A stretch of DNA of 9,040 nucleotides, from positions 1 through 9,040 of the forward strand of contig JAITQP010000318.1 of the NCBI GenBank assembly GCA_031288885.1, given 5' to 3'. The translations under genes were made by a program, and so were the position numbers. The notes under the pieces are model-generated. The model ran no database searches, was not told the DNA's origin, and saw only the letters and a program-made list of their open reading frames with translations. This document shows positions 1 to 8,498 of the stretch, in pieces; within the stretch, counting starts at the first letter, position 1; every line of letters begins with the position of its first letter. Source of the stretch: Prevotellaceae bacterium. GTDB taxonomy: Bacteria; Bacteroidota; Bacteroidia; Bacteroidales; UBA932.

Positions 1-477
1 GCCGCCGCCAAGCCCTTTGGCGAGCTCCTTTTCGGTGGCGTCGCGCACCTCAACAATGCTCCCCTCAAAGCTCAGCTCCATGCCCGCCAGCGGATGGTTG
101 AAGTCAAGCACCACCGAGCTTTTTTTCACCTCCAGCACGGTAGCCTGAAAAACATTGCCGGCGTTATCCTGCATGGGGAGCACGGCGCCCTCCGCCAGCA
201 AGCCCTCCTCGAGCTTGCCGTCCACCATAAAAGCGTCCAGCGGAAATTCGTTGATGCCCTTTTCATCCACCTCTCCGTAGCCTTCGGCGGGGGTGAGGGT
301 AAACTTAAAGGCGTCGCCGGCGCGCTTGCCGGCAATATTGTCCTCAAATTTGGGAAGCAGGTTGCCGCTGCCGAATATGAACGACAGCGGATTTTGGGAG
401 GATGCCCTATCTACAATATCACCGTCAATGGCAAGCTGATAGGACAGTGAAACTACCTTGTTTTTGGAAATTTGCAT
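1..477 (-). CDS. slyD: SlyD-type FKBP peptidyl-prolyl cis-trans isomerase (3' end outside window)
   Basis: Translation of the minus strand from the ATG at 477-475 gives 159 residues, open to the left edge. The sequence shows the split FKBP layout of SlyD. An N-terminal FKBP half has Y13, G36, G38, P42, F44, G54-D55 and the PAEGYGE segment at 63-69. An insert-in-flap (chaperone) region spans about 70-118. The returning FKBP strand carries DFNHPLAG at 125-132, a SlyD signature, followed by VEVRDATEKE. The last visible residues, GLGGG, look like the start of the Gly/Cys/His-rich metal-binding tail many SlyD proteins have, but the tail itself is off the window. Family knowledge: cytosolic prolyl isomerase and chaperone, in some species also a nickel-metallochaperone. 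It lies 69 bases downstream of gyrA on the same strand and could be co-transcribed with it. An A-rich leader without a Shine-Dalgarno sequence precedes the ATG. The family call is firm; the symbol is by family. Confidence 0.88.
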   Translation of the reverse strand, partial: MQISKNKVVSLSYQLAIDGDIVDRASSQNPLSFIFGSGNLLPKFEDNIAGKRAGDAFKFTLTPAEGYGEVDEKGINEFPLDAFMVDGKLEEGLLAEGAVLPMQDNAGNVFQATVLEVKKSSVVLDFNHPLAGMELSFEGSIVEVRDATEKELAKGLGGG

Positions 478-546
478 GAGTATTTTTTTTGTTTTGAGTA
501 AACCATTCGCGCGCTCGCCTTACTGATAATTCACAGTAACCGTGCG

Positions 547-3087
547 CTAATTTTCGCTTTCTCCCGTGCGCTCCTCCGCGGCCTGCGCCTCAGGCGCGGT
601 GGTGTCGGTTGCGGCTGCGGCGGCTGCGGCATCTTCATCTTCGCTCTTGTTGACCTTTGCTACAGCGGCAATGGCGTCGCCCTCGCGCAGCTTGATGAGC
701 TTTACGCCCTGCGCCACGCGACCCGACATCCGGATTTCGGAGACCGGAACGCGAATGGTGATGCCCGACTTGTTGATAATCATCAAATCGTTCTCGTCGG
801 TTACGTCTTTTATGGCGATAAGGTGACCGGTTTTTGCGGTAATGTTGAGCGTCTTCACGCCTTTGCCGCCGCGGTTGGTCACGCGGTACTCGGTCAGCCC
901 CGACCGCTTTCCGTAGCCATTTTCCGACACCACCAGTATTTCGCTCTTTTCGTCCGCCACGCACACCATGCCTATCACCTCGTCTGTTTCGCCGATGAGT
1001 ATGCCGCGCACGCCGGCTCCCGTGCGCCCAATGGAGCGCACCTTGCTTTCGCAGAAGCGCAGCGCCTTTCCCTGCCGAGCGGCAAGAATAATTTCGTTGC
1101 TGCCGTTGGTGAGCTTGGCTTCGAGCAGCTGGTCGCCGTCCTTAACGTTAATGGCAATCACGCCGTTTTGGCGCGGACGGGAGTACTGCTCCAGCACCGT
1201 CTTTTTGATAACGCCGCGCTTGGTGCACAGCACTATGTAGTTGTTGTCGATGTAATCCTTGTCCTCAAGCGTTTTCACGTTGATGTAGGCTTTTACCTTA
1301 TCGTCGGGCTCAAGGTTGATAATGTTCTGTATGGCGCGCCCCTTGGTGGTTCTGGTGCCCTCCGGTATTTCGTACACTTTGAGCCAGTAGCACCGCCCTT
1401 TTTCGGTAAAGAAGAGCATGGTGTTGTGCATGGTTGCCGCAAAAATGTGCTCAATAAAATCTTCGTCGCGCGCGGCAGCGCCCTTTGCGCCAATGCCGCC
1501 GCGGCTTTGCGTGTGGTACTCGTTGAGCGGCGTCCGCTTAATGTAGCCCAAGTGCGAAATGGTAATCACCACGTCTTCGTCGGCGTAAAAATCTTCCGGA
1601 TTGAACTCCTCTGAGGTGGGCACTATCTCCGTTTTGCGACCGTCGTCAAAGCGTTTTTTTACGTCGAGCAGCTCCTCCTTAATGAGGCTCATTTGGAGCT
1701 CTCTGCTCGCCAAAAATGCGTTGAGCTCGGCCGCCAGCTTGGTCAGCTCGTCAAATTCGGCCTGCAGCTTGCCGCGCTCCAGCCCCGTGAGGGCGCGCAG
1801 GCGCATGTCCACAATGGCGCGCGCCTGCAGGTCGTCCAGCTCAAAGCGGGCTATCAGGTTTTGTATCGCCTCGTCGGGCGTTTGGCTGGCGCGGATGATG
1901 GCAATCACCTCGTCGATGTGGTCAATGGCTTTGAGCAGCCCCTCCAGAATGTGGAGGCGCTCCATTGCCTTGCCGAGGTCAAACTGCGCGCGGCGGACAA
2001 CCACCTCGTGCCGGTGCTTTACAAAGCACTCTATTTGCTTTTTGAGGGGCAGCAGGAGCGGCCTCCCGTCCACCAGCGCAATGTTGTTGATGGAGAAGCT
2101 CGACTGCATGTCGGTATGCTTGAACAGGTGGTTGAGGACAATGTTTGCCACCGCATCCTTCCTGAGCTTTATCACCACGCGGGTGATGTTGGTTCTATCC
2201 GACTCGTCGTTGACGTAAGATATTCCGTCAACAATTTTTTCTTCGGCAAGGTGCGCTATTTTTTCCACCAGCGAGGCGGGGCTTACCATGTAGGGAAGCT
2301 CGTTGACCACAATCGTTTCGCGGCCGCTATCGCTGAGCTCTATTTCGGTTTTGGCGCGGATAATTACGCGCCCCTTGCCCGTTTCGTAGGCCTCCTTGAT
2401 GCCCTGCACTCCGTATATAATGCCGCCGGTTGGGAAGTCGGGGCCTTTGATGTGGAGCATCAGCTCGTCGGTGGTGATGTCGTTGTTGTCGATGTAGGCG
2501 CAAATGGCGTCCACCGCTTCGCCAAGGTTGTGGGGCGGCATGTTGGTTGCCATACCCACCGCAATACCCGACGCGCCGTTGACCAGCAGCATGGGGATTT
2601 TGGCCGGCAGCACGGTTGGCTCGGAGAGGGTGTCGTCAAAGTTGAGGGACAGGTCTACCGTGTTTTTATCAATGTCGAGGAGCATTTCCTCCGCTATCTT
2701 GCGCAGGCGCGCCTCGGTGTAGCGCATGGCCGCCACGGCGTCGCCGTCGCGCGAGCCAAAGTTGCCCTGACCGTCCACCATCATGTAGCGCAAGCTCCAC
2801 CACTGCGCCATGCGCACCATCGCGTAGTACACGCTGCTATCGCCGTGTGGGTGGTACTTACCCATCACCTCGCCGACAATTCTTGCCGACTTCTTGTGCG
2901 CCGACCCCGACGACAAGCCCAGCTCCGACATGCCGAACAATACGCGCCGGTGCACCGGTTTAAGCCCGTCGCGCACGTCGGGTAGCGCGCGCGAAACTAT
3001 CACCGACATTGAGTAGTCAATGTACGATGACTTCATTATTTCTTCAATATTTACCGGAACTATCTTTTCGCCCTCTATCTCTGCCAT
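547..3087 (-). CDS. gyrA: DNA gyrase subunit A
   Basis: Complete gene of 846 residues from the ATG at 3087 (MAEIEGEK) to TAG at 547. An in-frame TTG at 3108 would add seven residues, but the ATG fits the family start better. GyrA forms the A2B2 gyrase that introduces negative supercoils; this subunit makes the double-strand break. The N-terminal breakage-reunion domain has the catalytic Tyr123 in RYTEAR, the quinolone-pocket region [11 protein letters not shown] at 78-88, and the tower and coiled-coil region to about 490. The C-terminal beta-pinwheel (about 500-810) carries a GyrA-box-like QSRGGIG at 527-533, which favours gyrase over topoisomerase IV, and a second RGGKG at 739-743. It ends in an acidic/alanine tail (about 814-846) with seven consecutive Ala at 820-826. 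Length is normal for Bacteroidota GyrA. It diverges from clpC, and the SlyD-type gene follows on the same strand. Confidence 0.96.
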   Translation of the reverse strand: MAEIEGEKIVPVNIEEIMKSSYIDYSMSVIVSRALPDVRDGLKPVHRRVLFGMSELGLSSGSAHKKSARIVGEVMGKYHPHGDSSVYYAMVRMAQWWSLRYMMVDGQGNFGSRDGDAVAAMRYTEARLRKIAEEMLLDIDKNTVDLSLNFDDTLSEPTVLPAKIPMLLVNGASGIAVGMATNMPPHNLGEAVDAICAYIDNNDITTDELMLHIKGPDFPTGGIIYGVQGIKEAYETGKGRVIIRAKTEIELSDSGRETIVVNELPYMVSPASLVEKIAHLAEEKIVDGISYVNDESDRTNITRVVIKLRKDAVANIVLNHLFKHTDMQSSFSINNIALVDGRPLLLPLKKQIECFVKHRHEVVVRRAQFDLGKAMERLHILEGLLKAIDHIDEVIAIIRASQTPDEAIQNLIARFELDDLQARAIVDMRLRALTGLERGKLQAEFDELTKLAAELNAFLASRELQMSLIKEELLDVKKRFDDGRKTEIVPTSEEFNPEDFYADEDVVITISHLGYIKRTPLNEYHTQSRGGIGAKGAAARDEDFIEHIFAATMHNTMLFFTEKGRCYWLKVYEIPEGTRTTKGRAIQNIINLEPDDKVKAYINVKTLEDKDYIDNNYIVLCTKRGVIKKTVLEQYSRPRQNGVIAINVKDGDQLLEAKLTNGSNEIILAARQGKALRFCESKVRSIGRTGAGVRGILIGETDEVIGMVCVADEKSEILVVSENGYGKRSGLTEYRVTNRGGKGVKTLNITAKTGHLIAIKDVTDENDLMIINKSGITIRVPVSEIRMSGRVAQGVKLIKLREGDAIAAVAKVNKSEDEDAAAAAAATDTTAPEAQAAEERTGESEN

Positions 3088-3325
3088 ATATGTGTATCTT
3101 CTAAACAAAAAATTTCGCTAAATTACCGTTTCTTTCCCGAACAGCACGTATTTTTCGCTGCCTTTTTATCAACAATTCCATTTAAATATTCTAAAACTTC
3201 ATAGCCAACGAGGTATTCGTATCCAAAAGTTGGATACCTTTACCCGATTTTTTTTATGGTTAACCTGACAAGTTGGCGCAGGCATGAATTTTGATGTGCC
3301 ACTCCCGTAATATACCTATAACAAA
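3088..3325. promoter_or_regulatory. divergent gyrA / clpC intergenic region
   Basis: These 238 bases separate the divergent starts of gyrA (minus) and clpC (plus), so promoters for both must lie here or overlap the gene starts. No exact TAnnTTTG element of the Bacteroides type is visible on either strand in a sensible position. The nearest forms are degenerate, for example TATTTTTC near 3149 and GAATTTTG near 3286-3293, both plus strand, so no promoter is assigned. The leaders next to both ATGs are A/T-rich without a clear Shine-Dalgarno, which is usual for this phylum. A palindrome at 3219-3237, annotated separately, and an eight-T run at 3248-3255 are the only obvious structured elements. 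No ORF or RNA gene was recognised. Confidence 0.55.
3219..3237. promoter_or_regulatory. perfect 8-bp inverted repeat, candidate operator
   Basis: GTATCCAA (3219-3226), spacer AAG, TTGGATAC (3230-3237) form a perfect dyad of 8-bp arms in the gyrA-clpC divergent region, 89 bases before the clpC ATG and 132 bases from the gyrA ATG. Half-sites lie about one helical turn apart (11 bp between TATCCA centres), the usual geometry for a dimeric regulator. An alternative pairing, AGGTAT (3211-3216) with ATACCT (3234-3239), overlaps it. The arms are AT-rich and the T-run starts 10 bases beyond the stem, so a terminator is less likely. Which gene it would control, and which protein would bind it, cannot be read from the sequence. 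Confidence 0.4.
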
Positions 3326-5947
3326 ATGAACACAAATGCAACACAAAAGCTGACGGACGTTATCAACTTCAGCAAGGAAGAAGCGCTACGCTTGGGAAAC
3401 GATACCGTTGGCACAGAGCACCTCATGCTGGGGATGCTGCGCGACGGCAACAACTCGGCGCTGGACGTGCTTACGGCGCTTGGCGTAAACCTTGAGCAGC
3501 TGAAAAGCGCCATCGAAGAAAAAGTTAGAAGCCACAACGAGCTAAGCATAAGAGATATAGAAAAATTATCGTTCTATAAAACGGTGGAGCGCGCGCTGAA
3601 AATGCAGCACCTCGAAGCAATTTCGCTAAAAACTACCGAAGTTGACGCCATTCACCTCCTGCTGGCTATCCTCAAGGACGACTCGAGCCTCGTAACGCAG
3701 CTGCTGCAAAAGCAGCACGTTACCTACCAGCGGGTGATAAGCGCCCTCACGGACAAGCGTAGCAAGCCCTACGGCGAAAGCACGCCCAGCAGCAAGCGAA
3801 GCAGCGGCAGAGGCGACAGCGACTACGAGGACGACATAGATGACGATGACGACGAGGATGACGATGACGACGATGTGAGGTACATCAACACGCCGGCCAT
3901 GCCTACGCAGCACGCGTCGCCGCAGCACCAGTACAAGATAGGCGGCAAAACAAACTCCGACACCCCCGCGCTCGACAGCTACGGTACGGATTTGACCAAG
4001 GCCGCCGAAAAAAATCTGCTCGATCCGGTGGTGGGGCGCGAGAAGGAAATTGACAGATTGGCACAAATCCTCAGCCGCCGCAAAAAAAATAACCCCATCC
4101 TCATTGGCGAGCCCGGGGTGGGAAAAAGCGCCATCGTGGAGGGGCTGGCGCTCCGCATTGCCCACCGGCAGGTTTCGCGCGTGCTCTTCGGAAAGCGGGT
4201 CATGACGCTGGATGTGGGCGCGGTGGTGGCGGGAACCAAGTACCGCGGGCAGTTTGAGGAGCGCATGAAAGCTATTCTGAACGAGCTGCAAAAAAATTCG
4301 CACATCATCCTCTTCATCGACGAAATTCACACGCTCATTGGCGCAGGCGGGGCCTCGGGCGCGCTCGACGCCGCCAACATGCTCAAGCCCGCGCTGGCGC
4401 GCGGCGAAATACAGTGCGTGGGGGCAACTACGCTCAACGAATACCGCGAGTATATCGAAAAAGACGGCGCGCTGGAGCGACGCTTTCAGCGCATCATGGT
4501 AGAGCCTACCACCGTGGAGGAAACCATTGAAATCCTGAACAACATAAAGGAGCGCTACGAAGACCACCACAACGTAACCTATACGCCCGAAGCCATTCGC
4601 GCCTGCGTGCTGCTCACCCAGCGCTACGTCTCGGAGCGCTACCTGCCGGACAAGGCCGTGGACGCGCTGGACGAAGCCGGCTCGCGCGTGCACCTTGCAA
4701 ACATCACCGTGCCAACCGAAATCACGGAGCTGGAGAAAAAGCTGGAGGTCATCGGAAAGGAAAAGAAAACCGCGGTGGAAAACCAGAAATTTGAGCTCGC
4801 GGCAGCCCACCGCGACGAGGAACGACGAATACAGGAGCTCTTGGCGGAGGCGCAGCAGCGGTGGCAAAACAACCTCACGGAAAACCGCGAAGTGGTGGAC
4901 GAAGACAAGGTGGCCGAGGTGGTGGCAATGATGACCAACGTGCCCGTGCAGCGCGTGGCGCAAGCCGAGGGTATGAAGCTGCTCAACATGGGCAGCTCCA
5001 TAAAGGGCAGCGTGATTGGGCAGGACGAGGCGGTGGAAAAGGTGGTAAAAGCCATCCAGCGAAACCGCGTGGGGCTGAAAGACCCCAACAAGCCAATCGG
5101 GTCGTTCATCTTTTTAGGCCCCACGGGCGTTGGAAAAACCTTGCTGGCAAAGGTGCTGGCAAAATACCTGTTCGACACCACCGACAACCTCATCCGTATT
5201 GACATGAGCGAGTACATGGAGAAGTTCTCGGTGAGCCGGCTGGTGGGCGCGCCTCCCGGGTACGTGGGGTACGAAGAGGGCGGGCTGCTGACCGAAAAGG
5301 TGCGCAGAAAACCCTACTCGGTGGTGCTGCTCGACGAAATAGAAAAGGCGCACCCCGACGTCTTCAACCTCCTGCTACAGGTGCTCGACGAAGGGCAGCT
5401 GACCGACAGCCTCGGGCGCAAGGTTGATTTTAAGAACACCATCATCATCATCACCTCCAACATTGGCTCACGGGAGGTGAAAGATTTCGGCAAGGGCATT
5501 GGCTTTGCAACCGAGCAGAGCGTTGCCGACATCAACGAAAAGGCTAAGGATATCATCCAAAAAGCGCTCAAGCGCACCTTTACGCCGGAGTTCATCAACC
5601 GCGTGGACGAGGTTATCACCTTCAACACGCTAAGCAAGGAAAATATCGGCAAAATTATCGACATTGAGCTGACGGATTTGGTGGGCAGGCTCGGGAAAAT
5701 GAGCTGCACCATCGAAATTTCTAAGGAAGCCAAAGATTTTATTGCCGAAAAAGGTTACGATATGGAGTTTGGGGCACGTCCGCTTAAGCGCGCCATTCAG
5801 CGCTACCTCGAAGACAACATTTCCGAGGCCATTATCAGCAGCAACAGCGGCAATAGCAAGGACGAGCGAAAGATAACCGTAACCCTGAACGAGGCAAAAG
5901 ACAACGTAACCGTCAGCTTTCCCGCCAGCGCCAACGCCGCAAGCTGA
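3326..5947 (+). CDS. clpC: ClpC-type AAA+ unfoldase (ATP-dependent Clp protease ATP-binding subunit)
   Basis: 873 residues from ATG 3326 to TGA at 5945-5947. ClpC hexamers unfold proteins and feed them to ClpP in the cytosol. Visible order: double Clp_N domain (about 5-145); an extremely acidic linker (164-183, 17 of 20 residues Asp/Glu) followed by a His/Gln-rich stretch; AAA-1 with Walker A GEPGVGKS (261-268), pore loop KYRG (305-308), Walker B IDE (331-333) and arginine fingers R385/R386; a short middle domain with a UVR-like coiled coil (about 465-515), which marks ClpC rather than ClpA or ClpB; AAA-2 with Walker A GPTGVGKT (598-605), pore loop GYVG (645-648), Walker B LLDE (668-671), arginine finger R759 and sensor-2 GARP (816-819). 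IGF at 725-727 is the ClpP-docking loop, so a proteolytic role is expected. All catalytic residues are intact. It is probably the first gene of an operon with the two genes downstream. Confidence 0.95.
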   Translation: MNTNATQKLTDVINFSKEEALRLGNDTVGTEHLMLGMLRDGNNSALDVLTALGVNLEQLKSAIEEKVRSHNELSIRDIEKLSFYKTVERALKMQHLEAISLKTTEVDAIHLLLAILKDDSSLVTQLLQKQHVTYQRVISALTDKRSKPYGESTPSSKRSSGRGDSDYEDDIDDDDDEDDDDDDVRYINTPAMPTQHASPQHQYKIGGKTNSDTPALDSYGTDLTKAAEKNLLDPVVGREKEIDRLAQILSRRKKNNPILIGEPGVGKSAIVEGLALRIAHRQVSRVLFGKRVMTLDVGAVVAGTKYRGQFEERMKAILNELQKNSHIILFIDEIHTLIGAGGASGALDAANMLKPALARGEIQCVGATTLNEYREYIEKDGALERRFQRIMVEPTTVEETIEILNNIKERYEDHHNVTYTPEAIRACVLLTQRYVSERYLPDKAVDALDEAGSRVHLANITVPTEITELEKKLEVIGKEKKTAVENQKFELAAAHRDEERRIQELLAEAQQRWQNNLTENREVVDEDKVAEVVAMMTNVPVQRVAQAEGMKLLNMGSSIKGSVIGQDEAVEKVVKAIQRNRVGLKDPNKPIGSFIFLGPTGVGKTLLAKVLAKYLFDTTDNLIRIDMSEYMEKFSVSRLVGAPPGYVGYEEGGLLTEKVRRKPYSVVLLDEIEKAHPDVFNLLLQVLDEGQLTDSLGRKVDFKNTIIIITSNIGSREVKDFGKGIGFATEQSVADINEKAKDIIQKALKRTFTPEFINRVDEVITFNTLSKENIGKIIDIELTDLVGRLGKMSCTIEISKEAKDFIAEKGYDMEFGARPLKRAIQRYLEDNISEAIISSNSGNSKDERKITVTLNEAKDNVTVSFPASANAAS

Positions 5948-5976
5948 AAACGAACGTTTACTGACGGCATACAAAA

Positions 5977-6759
5977 ATGAAAAAGTTAGGTATTAAGGGA
6001 AAAATAACCCTTGGGTTTATGGTGCTGCTTTTGCTGCTCACGGTGTCGGGCGTTATTTCCATATACGAGCTTGTGCGCATGCGTACCTCCGTGTCGGGGA
6101 TAATTACCAGCAACGTGAGCAGCCTCTCCGCTTCGCAGGAGCTATTGAATATGGTGCAGCGCGTCAGCTACGCCATGCAGGAGTACACCTTCAACAACAA
6201 CGACGCGCCCATAGCGGAGCTGGCGGCGTCTGACTCGCTGGCGGCAAAGCTGCTGGAGCGTCCGGAGGAGCTGGAGCTACACATACAGGGCAGTCCGGAA
6301 GCCTTGGCAGGCGCCGAAAACCTGTTTGCCCCGCTGCACGCCGCAGCGCGCGGCATGCTTTTAGTCAAAGATAGCGAAAAGCGTCAGGAGGCATACTTCA
6401 TAACCTTTGCGCCGGCGTACCATCTGCTGGTACAAAGCTTGGGCAGCATGGTGGCGCTCAACCAGCACGAGCTGCGCAAAAACGCCGCCGCCATAGAGCA
6501 AAACCGGTACCGAACGATAATGCCCTGCATTATTGCCGTGTTTGCGGGGGTAGCGCTCATAATAATGTTCAACTACTTCATCATGCACTACTTTGCCAAT
6601 CCGCTGATAAGGATAACGCACGCCGTAGAAAATACGGTGGAGTACAAATCACCCTTCAGGGTCAACGTAGCGTCTGATGACGAAGTGGGAAAGCTCACCA
6701 ACGCTATTGCCGCGCTGGTGGCGCAGATCAAAAAGTCCGGTAAAACGGAGGGAGCGTAA
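5977..6759 (+). CDS. two-TM membrane protein with extracytoplasmic helical domain and C-terminal HAMP, no output domain
   Basis: 260 residues from ATG 5977, starting 29 bases after the clpC stop and ending 3 bases before trkH. The N-terminus is the basic-then-hydrophobic start common to chemoreceptors and sensor kinases (MKKLGIKGKITLGF), with TM1 about 9-31. Residues about 32-178 form a helix-rich extracytoplasmic segment resembling a 4HB_MCP-type sensor. TM2 spans about 180-204. A HAMP domain runs about 205-254, with the conserved NPL (208-210) after TM2 and a DEVGKL (235-240) match to the HAMP DExG motif. The protein stops six residues later, with no kinase, methyl-accepting or cyclase module, and no frameshifted remnant follows because trkH begins at once. 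It may pass a signal to a separate partner; its spacing to trkH suggests a link to K+ uptake, which is inference. No family symbol is known to me. Confidence 0.8.
   Translation: MKKLGIKGKITLGFMVLLLLLTVSGVISIYELVRMRTSVSGIITSNVSSLSASQELLNMVQRVSYAMQEYTFNNNDAPIAELAASDSLAAKLLERPEELELHIQGSPEALAGAENLFAPLHAAARGMLLVKDSEKRQEAYFITFAPAYHLLVQSLGSMVALNQHELRKNAAAIEQNRYRTIMPCIIAVFAGVALIIMFNYFIMHYFANPLIRITHAVENTVEYKSPFRVNVASDDEVGKLTNAIAALVAQIKKSGKTEGA
6747..6752 (+). promoter_or_regulatory. Shine-Dalgarno-like sequence for trkH
   Basis: GGAGGG lies 10 bases before the trkH ATG (6763), inside the last codons of the HAMP gene. Most other starts in this window have only A/T-rich leaders, so this purine run supports ATG 6763 and suggests translational coupling with the preceding gene. 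Confidence 0.5.
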
Positions 6760-6762
6760 GCT

Positions 6763-8202
6763 ATGAGACTCGCCGTCGTTGCCCGCTACGTTGGGCTTGC
6801 CCTGCTGCTCAACGCTATTTTCCTGTGTATATCGGCGGGCGTTTCCTTTATTTATCACGATGCAGCGTTCACGCCGCTTTTGCTGTCGGCGGTTACCACG
6901 TTCATTGTAGGCATCTTTCCTTTCATATTTGTTCCCCCCGAAATAGCCATCAACACGCGCGAGGGCTACCTGATTGTCGTGCTCGGTTGGTGCGTCAGCT
7001 GCCTGTTCGGGATGCTGCCCTACATTCTGTACGGCGACGCTTTTTCGGTTTCCAACGCATGGTTTGAGAGCGTATCGGGGTACACCACCACCGGCGCAAG
7101 CATACTCAAGGATATAGAGGCGCTGCCGCACGGCTTGCTTTTTTGGCGCTCGGCAACCCATTGGATTGGCGGCGTTGGCGTGGTGGTGTTCACGCTGCTG
7201 GTGCTGCCCTCCGTTGGCAGCGCAAAGCTCCGCCTCTCGCGCACGCAGGCGTCGGTCAAGCACGAGGACGCCAACTACAACACGCAAAAGATTGTGCGCG
7301 TTATACTCGGCGTGTACATGGGGCTTACGGTAACGCTTGCAGCGCTGCTGTGGGTTGCAGGAATGAGCCTGTTCGACGCCGTTAACCACGCCTTCTCCAC
7401 CGTTGCCACCGGAGGATTTAGCACCCGAAACGCCAGCATCATGCACTACAACAGCCCGCTCATTGAGGCTATCCTCATGGTGTTCATGGTGATTTCGAGC
7501 ATCAACTTTGGGCTGCTGTACGTGTCCATCATAAAAAGGTTTACGCCGCTGTTCAACTCTCCGGTAGTGCGCTACTTTGTCAGCTCCGTAGCGGTCGGGA
7601 TACTGCTCACCACCGTCAGCCTGATAAACTCCGGAAACTACAGCTCGTGGCTTCAGGCGTTTCGCGAGGCCGCATTTCAGGTAACCTCCATAGCCAGCAC
7701 CACCGGCTTTGCGATTGGCAGCAACGCCACGTGGCCGACCTTTGCTGTTGCGCTTTCCTTTTTTTTCATGCTGCAATGCGGCTGTGCAGGCTCCACCTCG
7801 GGCGGCGTCAAAGCCGACAGGGTGCTCATATTCTACAAGGCATTTGTAGCGAACATCCGCAAAATGCTGCATCCAAACGCCATTGTTTCCGTGCGGCTCA
7901 AAGGTATTTCTATGGACGAAAGCGTGGTGTCGTCAGCCTCCCTGTTCATTGTGCTGTACATGCTGATAGCGTTTATCGTCATGCTACTGATACTCCTCAC
8001 CGGCTTGGACTTGATGACAAGCTTTTCCGCCGCCGTTGCCTCGCTGGGCAACGTTGGGCCGGGCTACGGTGAAATATACTCGCTGGGCAACTACAGCGAA
8101 TTCTCCGTTTTTGCAAAAATAGTATGCACTATTGCCATGCTCGTTGGTCGCTTGGAGATATACGGCGTGCTAATGCTCTTCTACTATCGCTACTGGCGGT
8201 AA
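6763..8202 (+). CDS. trkH: TrkH/KtrB-family potassium uptake membrane subunit
   Basis: 479 residues, ATG 6763 to TAA 8200-8202. This is the K+-translocating subunit of Trk/Ktr systems in the inner membrane. The four membrane-pore-membrane repeats are visible by their selectivity loops: SGYTTTGAS (105-113), STVATGGFS (212-220), STTGFAIG (312-319) and SLGNVGPGYG (427-436), each with the pore glycine (G111, G217, G315, G432). Further family marks are GGVKADR (347-353), a basic segment in the M6/M7 region, and GRLEIYGVLMLF (462-473) at the C-terminal end. Length matches the family. These transporters normally need a cytoplasmic TrkA/KtrA RCK subunit, and none is encoded in the window; the upstream neighbour is a HAMP membrane protein instead. 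TrkH and KtrB are hard to separate without a tree, so the symbol is by family. Transcription probably stops at the hairpin directly after the stop codon. Confidence 0.93.
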   Translation: MRLAVVARYVGLALLLNAIFLCISAGVSFIYHDAAFTPLLLSAVTTFIVGIFPFIFVPPEIAINTREGYLIVVLGWCVSCLFGMLPYILYGDAFSVSNAWFESVSGYTTTGASILKDIEALPHGLLFWRSATHWIGGVGVVVFTLLVLPSVGSAKLRLSRTQASVKHEDANYNTQKIVRVILGVYMGLTVTLAALLWVAGMSLFDAVNHAFSTVATGGFSTRNASIMHYNSPLIEAILMVFMVISSINFGLLYVSIIKRFTPLFNSPVVRYFVSSVAVGILLTTVSLINSGNYSSWLQAFREAAFQVTSIASTTGFAIGSNATWPTFAVALSFFFMLQCGCAGSTSGGVKADRVLIFYKAFVANIRKMLHPNAIVSVRLKGISMDESVVSSASLFIVLYMLIAFIVMLLILLTGLDLMTSFSAAVASLGNVGPGYGEIYSLGNYSEFSVFAKIVCTIAMLVGRLEIYGVLMLFYYRYWR

Positions 8203-8205
8203 AAT

Positions 8206-8229
8206 GGAGCGATTGTTGCTCCTTTCCTT
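8206..8229 (+). terminator. probable intrinsic terminator after trkH
   Basis: GGAGCGA (8206-8212) pairs with TTGCTCC (8216-8222) over a three-base loop, seven pairs including one G-T wobble, followed by TTTCCTT. It begins four bases after the trkH stop codon. The T-tract is interrupted, so termination may be partial. Position and GC-rich stem make it the natural 3' end of the clpC-HAMP-trkH unit. Confidence 0.6.
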
Positions 8230-8261
8230 ATATTAAGTCCCATAAATAACGGATAGACATG

Positions 8262-8311
8262 CCTCGCGTCATTACGAGCAAAGCGTGTTTGCGCTTCGCA
8301 GTGATGACAGG
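8262..8311. repeat. REP-like palindromic element
   Basis: A GC-rich imperfect hairpin in otherwise AT-rich intergenic DNA. Outer arms are CCT (8262-8264) with AGG (8309-8311) and GTCAT (8268-8272) with ATGAC (8304-8308); inner arms are AAGCG (8281-8285) with CGCTT (8292-8296). The left arm GTCATTACGAGC is one base away from GTCATTGCGAGC, which I recall as the core of a dispersed palindromic repeat in many bacterial genomes. It is therefore most likely a single decayed copy of a genome-wide intergenic repeat. It could also act as a second terminator or mRNA stabiliser downstream of trkH. Copy number in this genome cannot be judged from one window. Confidence 0.55.
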
Positions 8312-8452
8312 ACAATATCGTTGCAGCAAGATAGTTTTTACCACCTACTATCGCAAGAATATTTGACATATTCTTTTACTGCATTAGCGCCTTTGCTGTA
8401 GTATATTAAAACTCACCGTATTATTGCTTCATGCGCGAATACTCACCATGCT
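8312..8452. other. non-coding spacer with a small hairpin
   Basis: No ORF with a plausible start and no RNA gene was seen. The only structured element is AAGAATAT (8355-8362), loop TTGAC, ATATTCTT (8368-8375), a perfect 8-bp inverted repeat followed by two further T. The 7-mer ACTCACC occurs twice here (8411-8417 and 8441-8447), 30 bases apart, just before the 32-bp-period array. This could be chance or a decayed edge of that array. Confidence 0.4.
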
Positions 8453-8498
8453 ATATCATTATTATTATAATGAATAAATTAGAATTATTCACTTTTAT

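Noticed and set aside
520..539. Inverted repeat TTACTG / CAGTAA between gyrA and the SlyD gene as a terminator
   Set aside because: Only six AT-rich pairs over an eight-base loop with no T-tract on the minus strand; too weak, and read-through to the SlyD gene seems as likely.
1693..2985. 430-codon open frame on the plus strand opposite gyrA
   Set aside because: It is antisense to gyrA, whose catalytic motifs are all intact, and its translation is Val/His-rich without a recognisable domain. It is a codon-bias shadow.
3088..3108. Upstream TTG start for gyrA adding MFRRYTY
   Set aside because: The ATG at 3087 gives the family-typical N-terminus, and the extra residues resemble untranslated leader.
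3219..3255. Intrinsic terminator from the palindrome plus the downstream T-run
   Set aside because: The stem is AT-rich and the T-run starts ten bases after it, and no transcript reads into it from the left on the plus strand since gyrA is divergent.
3626..4963. 445-codon open frame on the minus strand opposite clpC
   Set aside because: Shadow of clpC; the translation is low-complexity His/Val/Leu without motifs and has no start context.
6649..7872. 407-codon open frame on the minus strand opposite trkH
   Set aside because: Shadow of trkH and the end of the HAMP gene; Arg/Gly/Gln-rich composition with no domain, in membrane-protein antisense.
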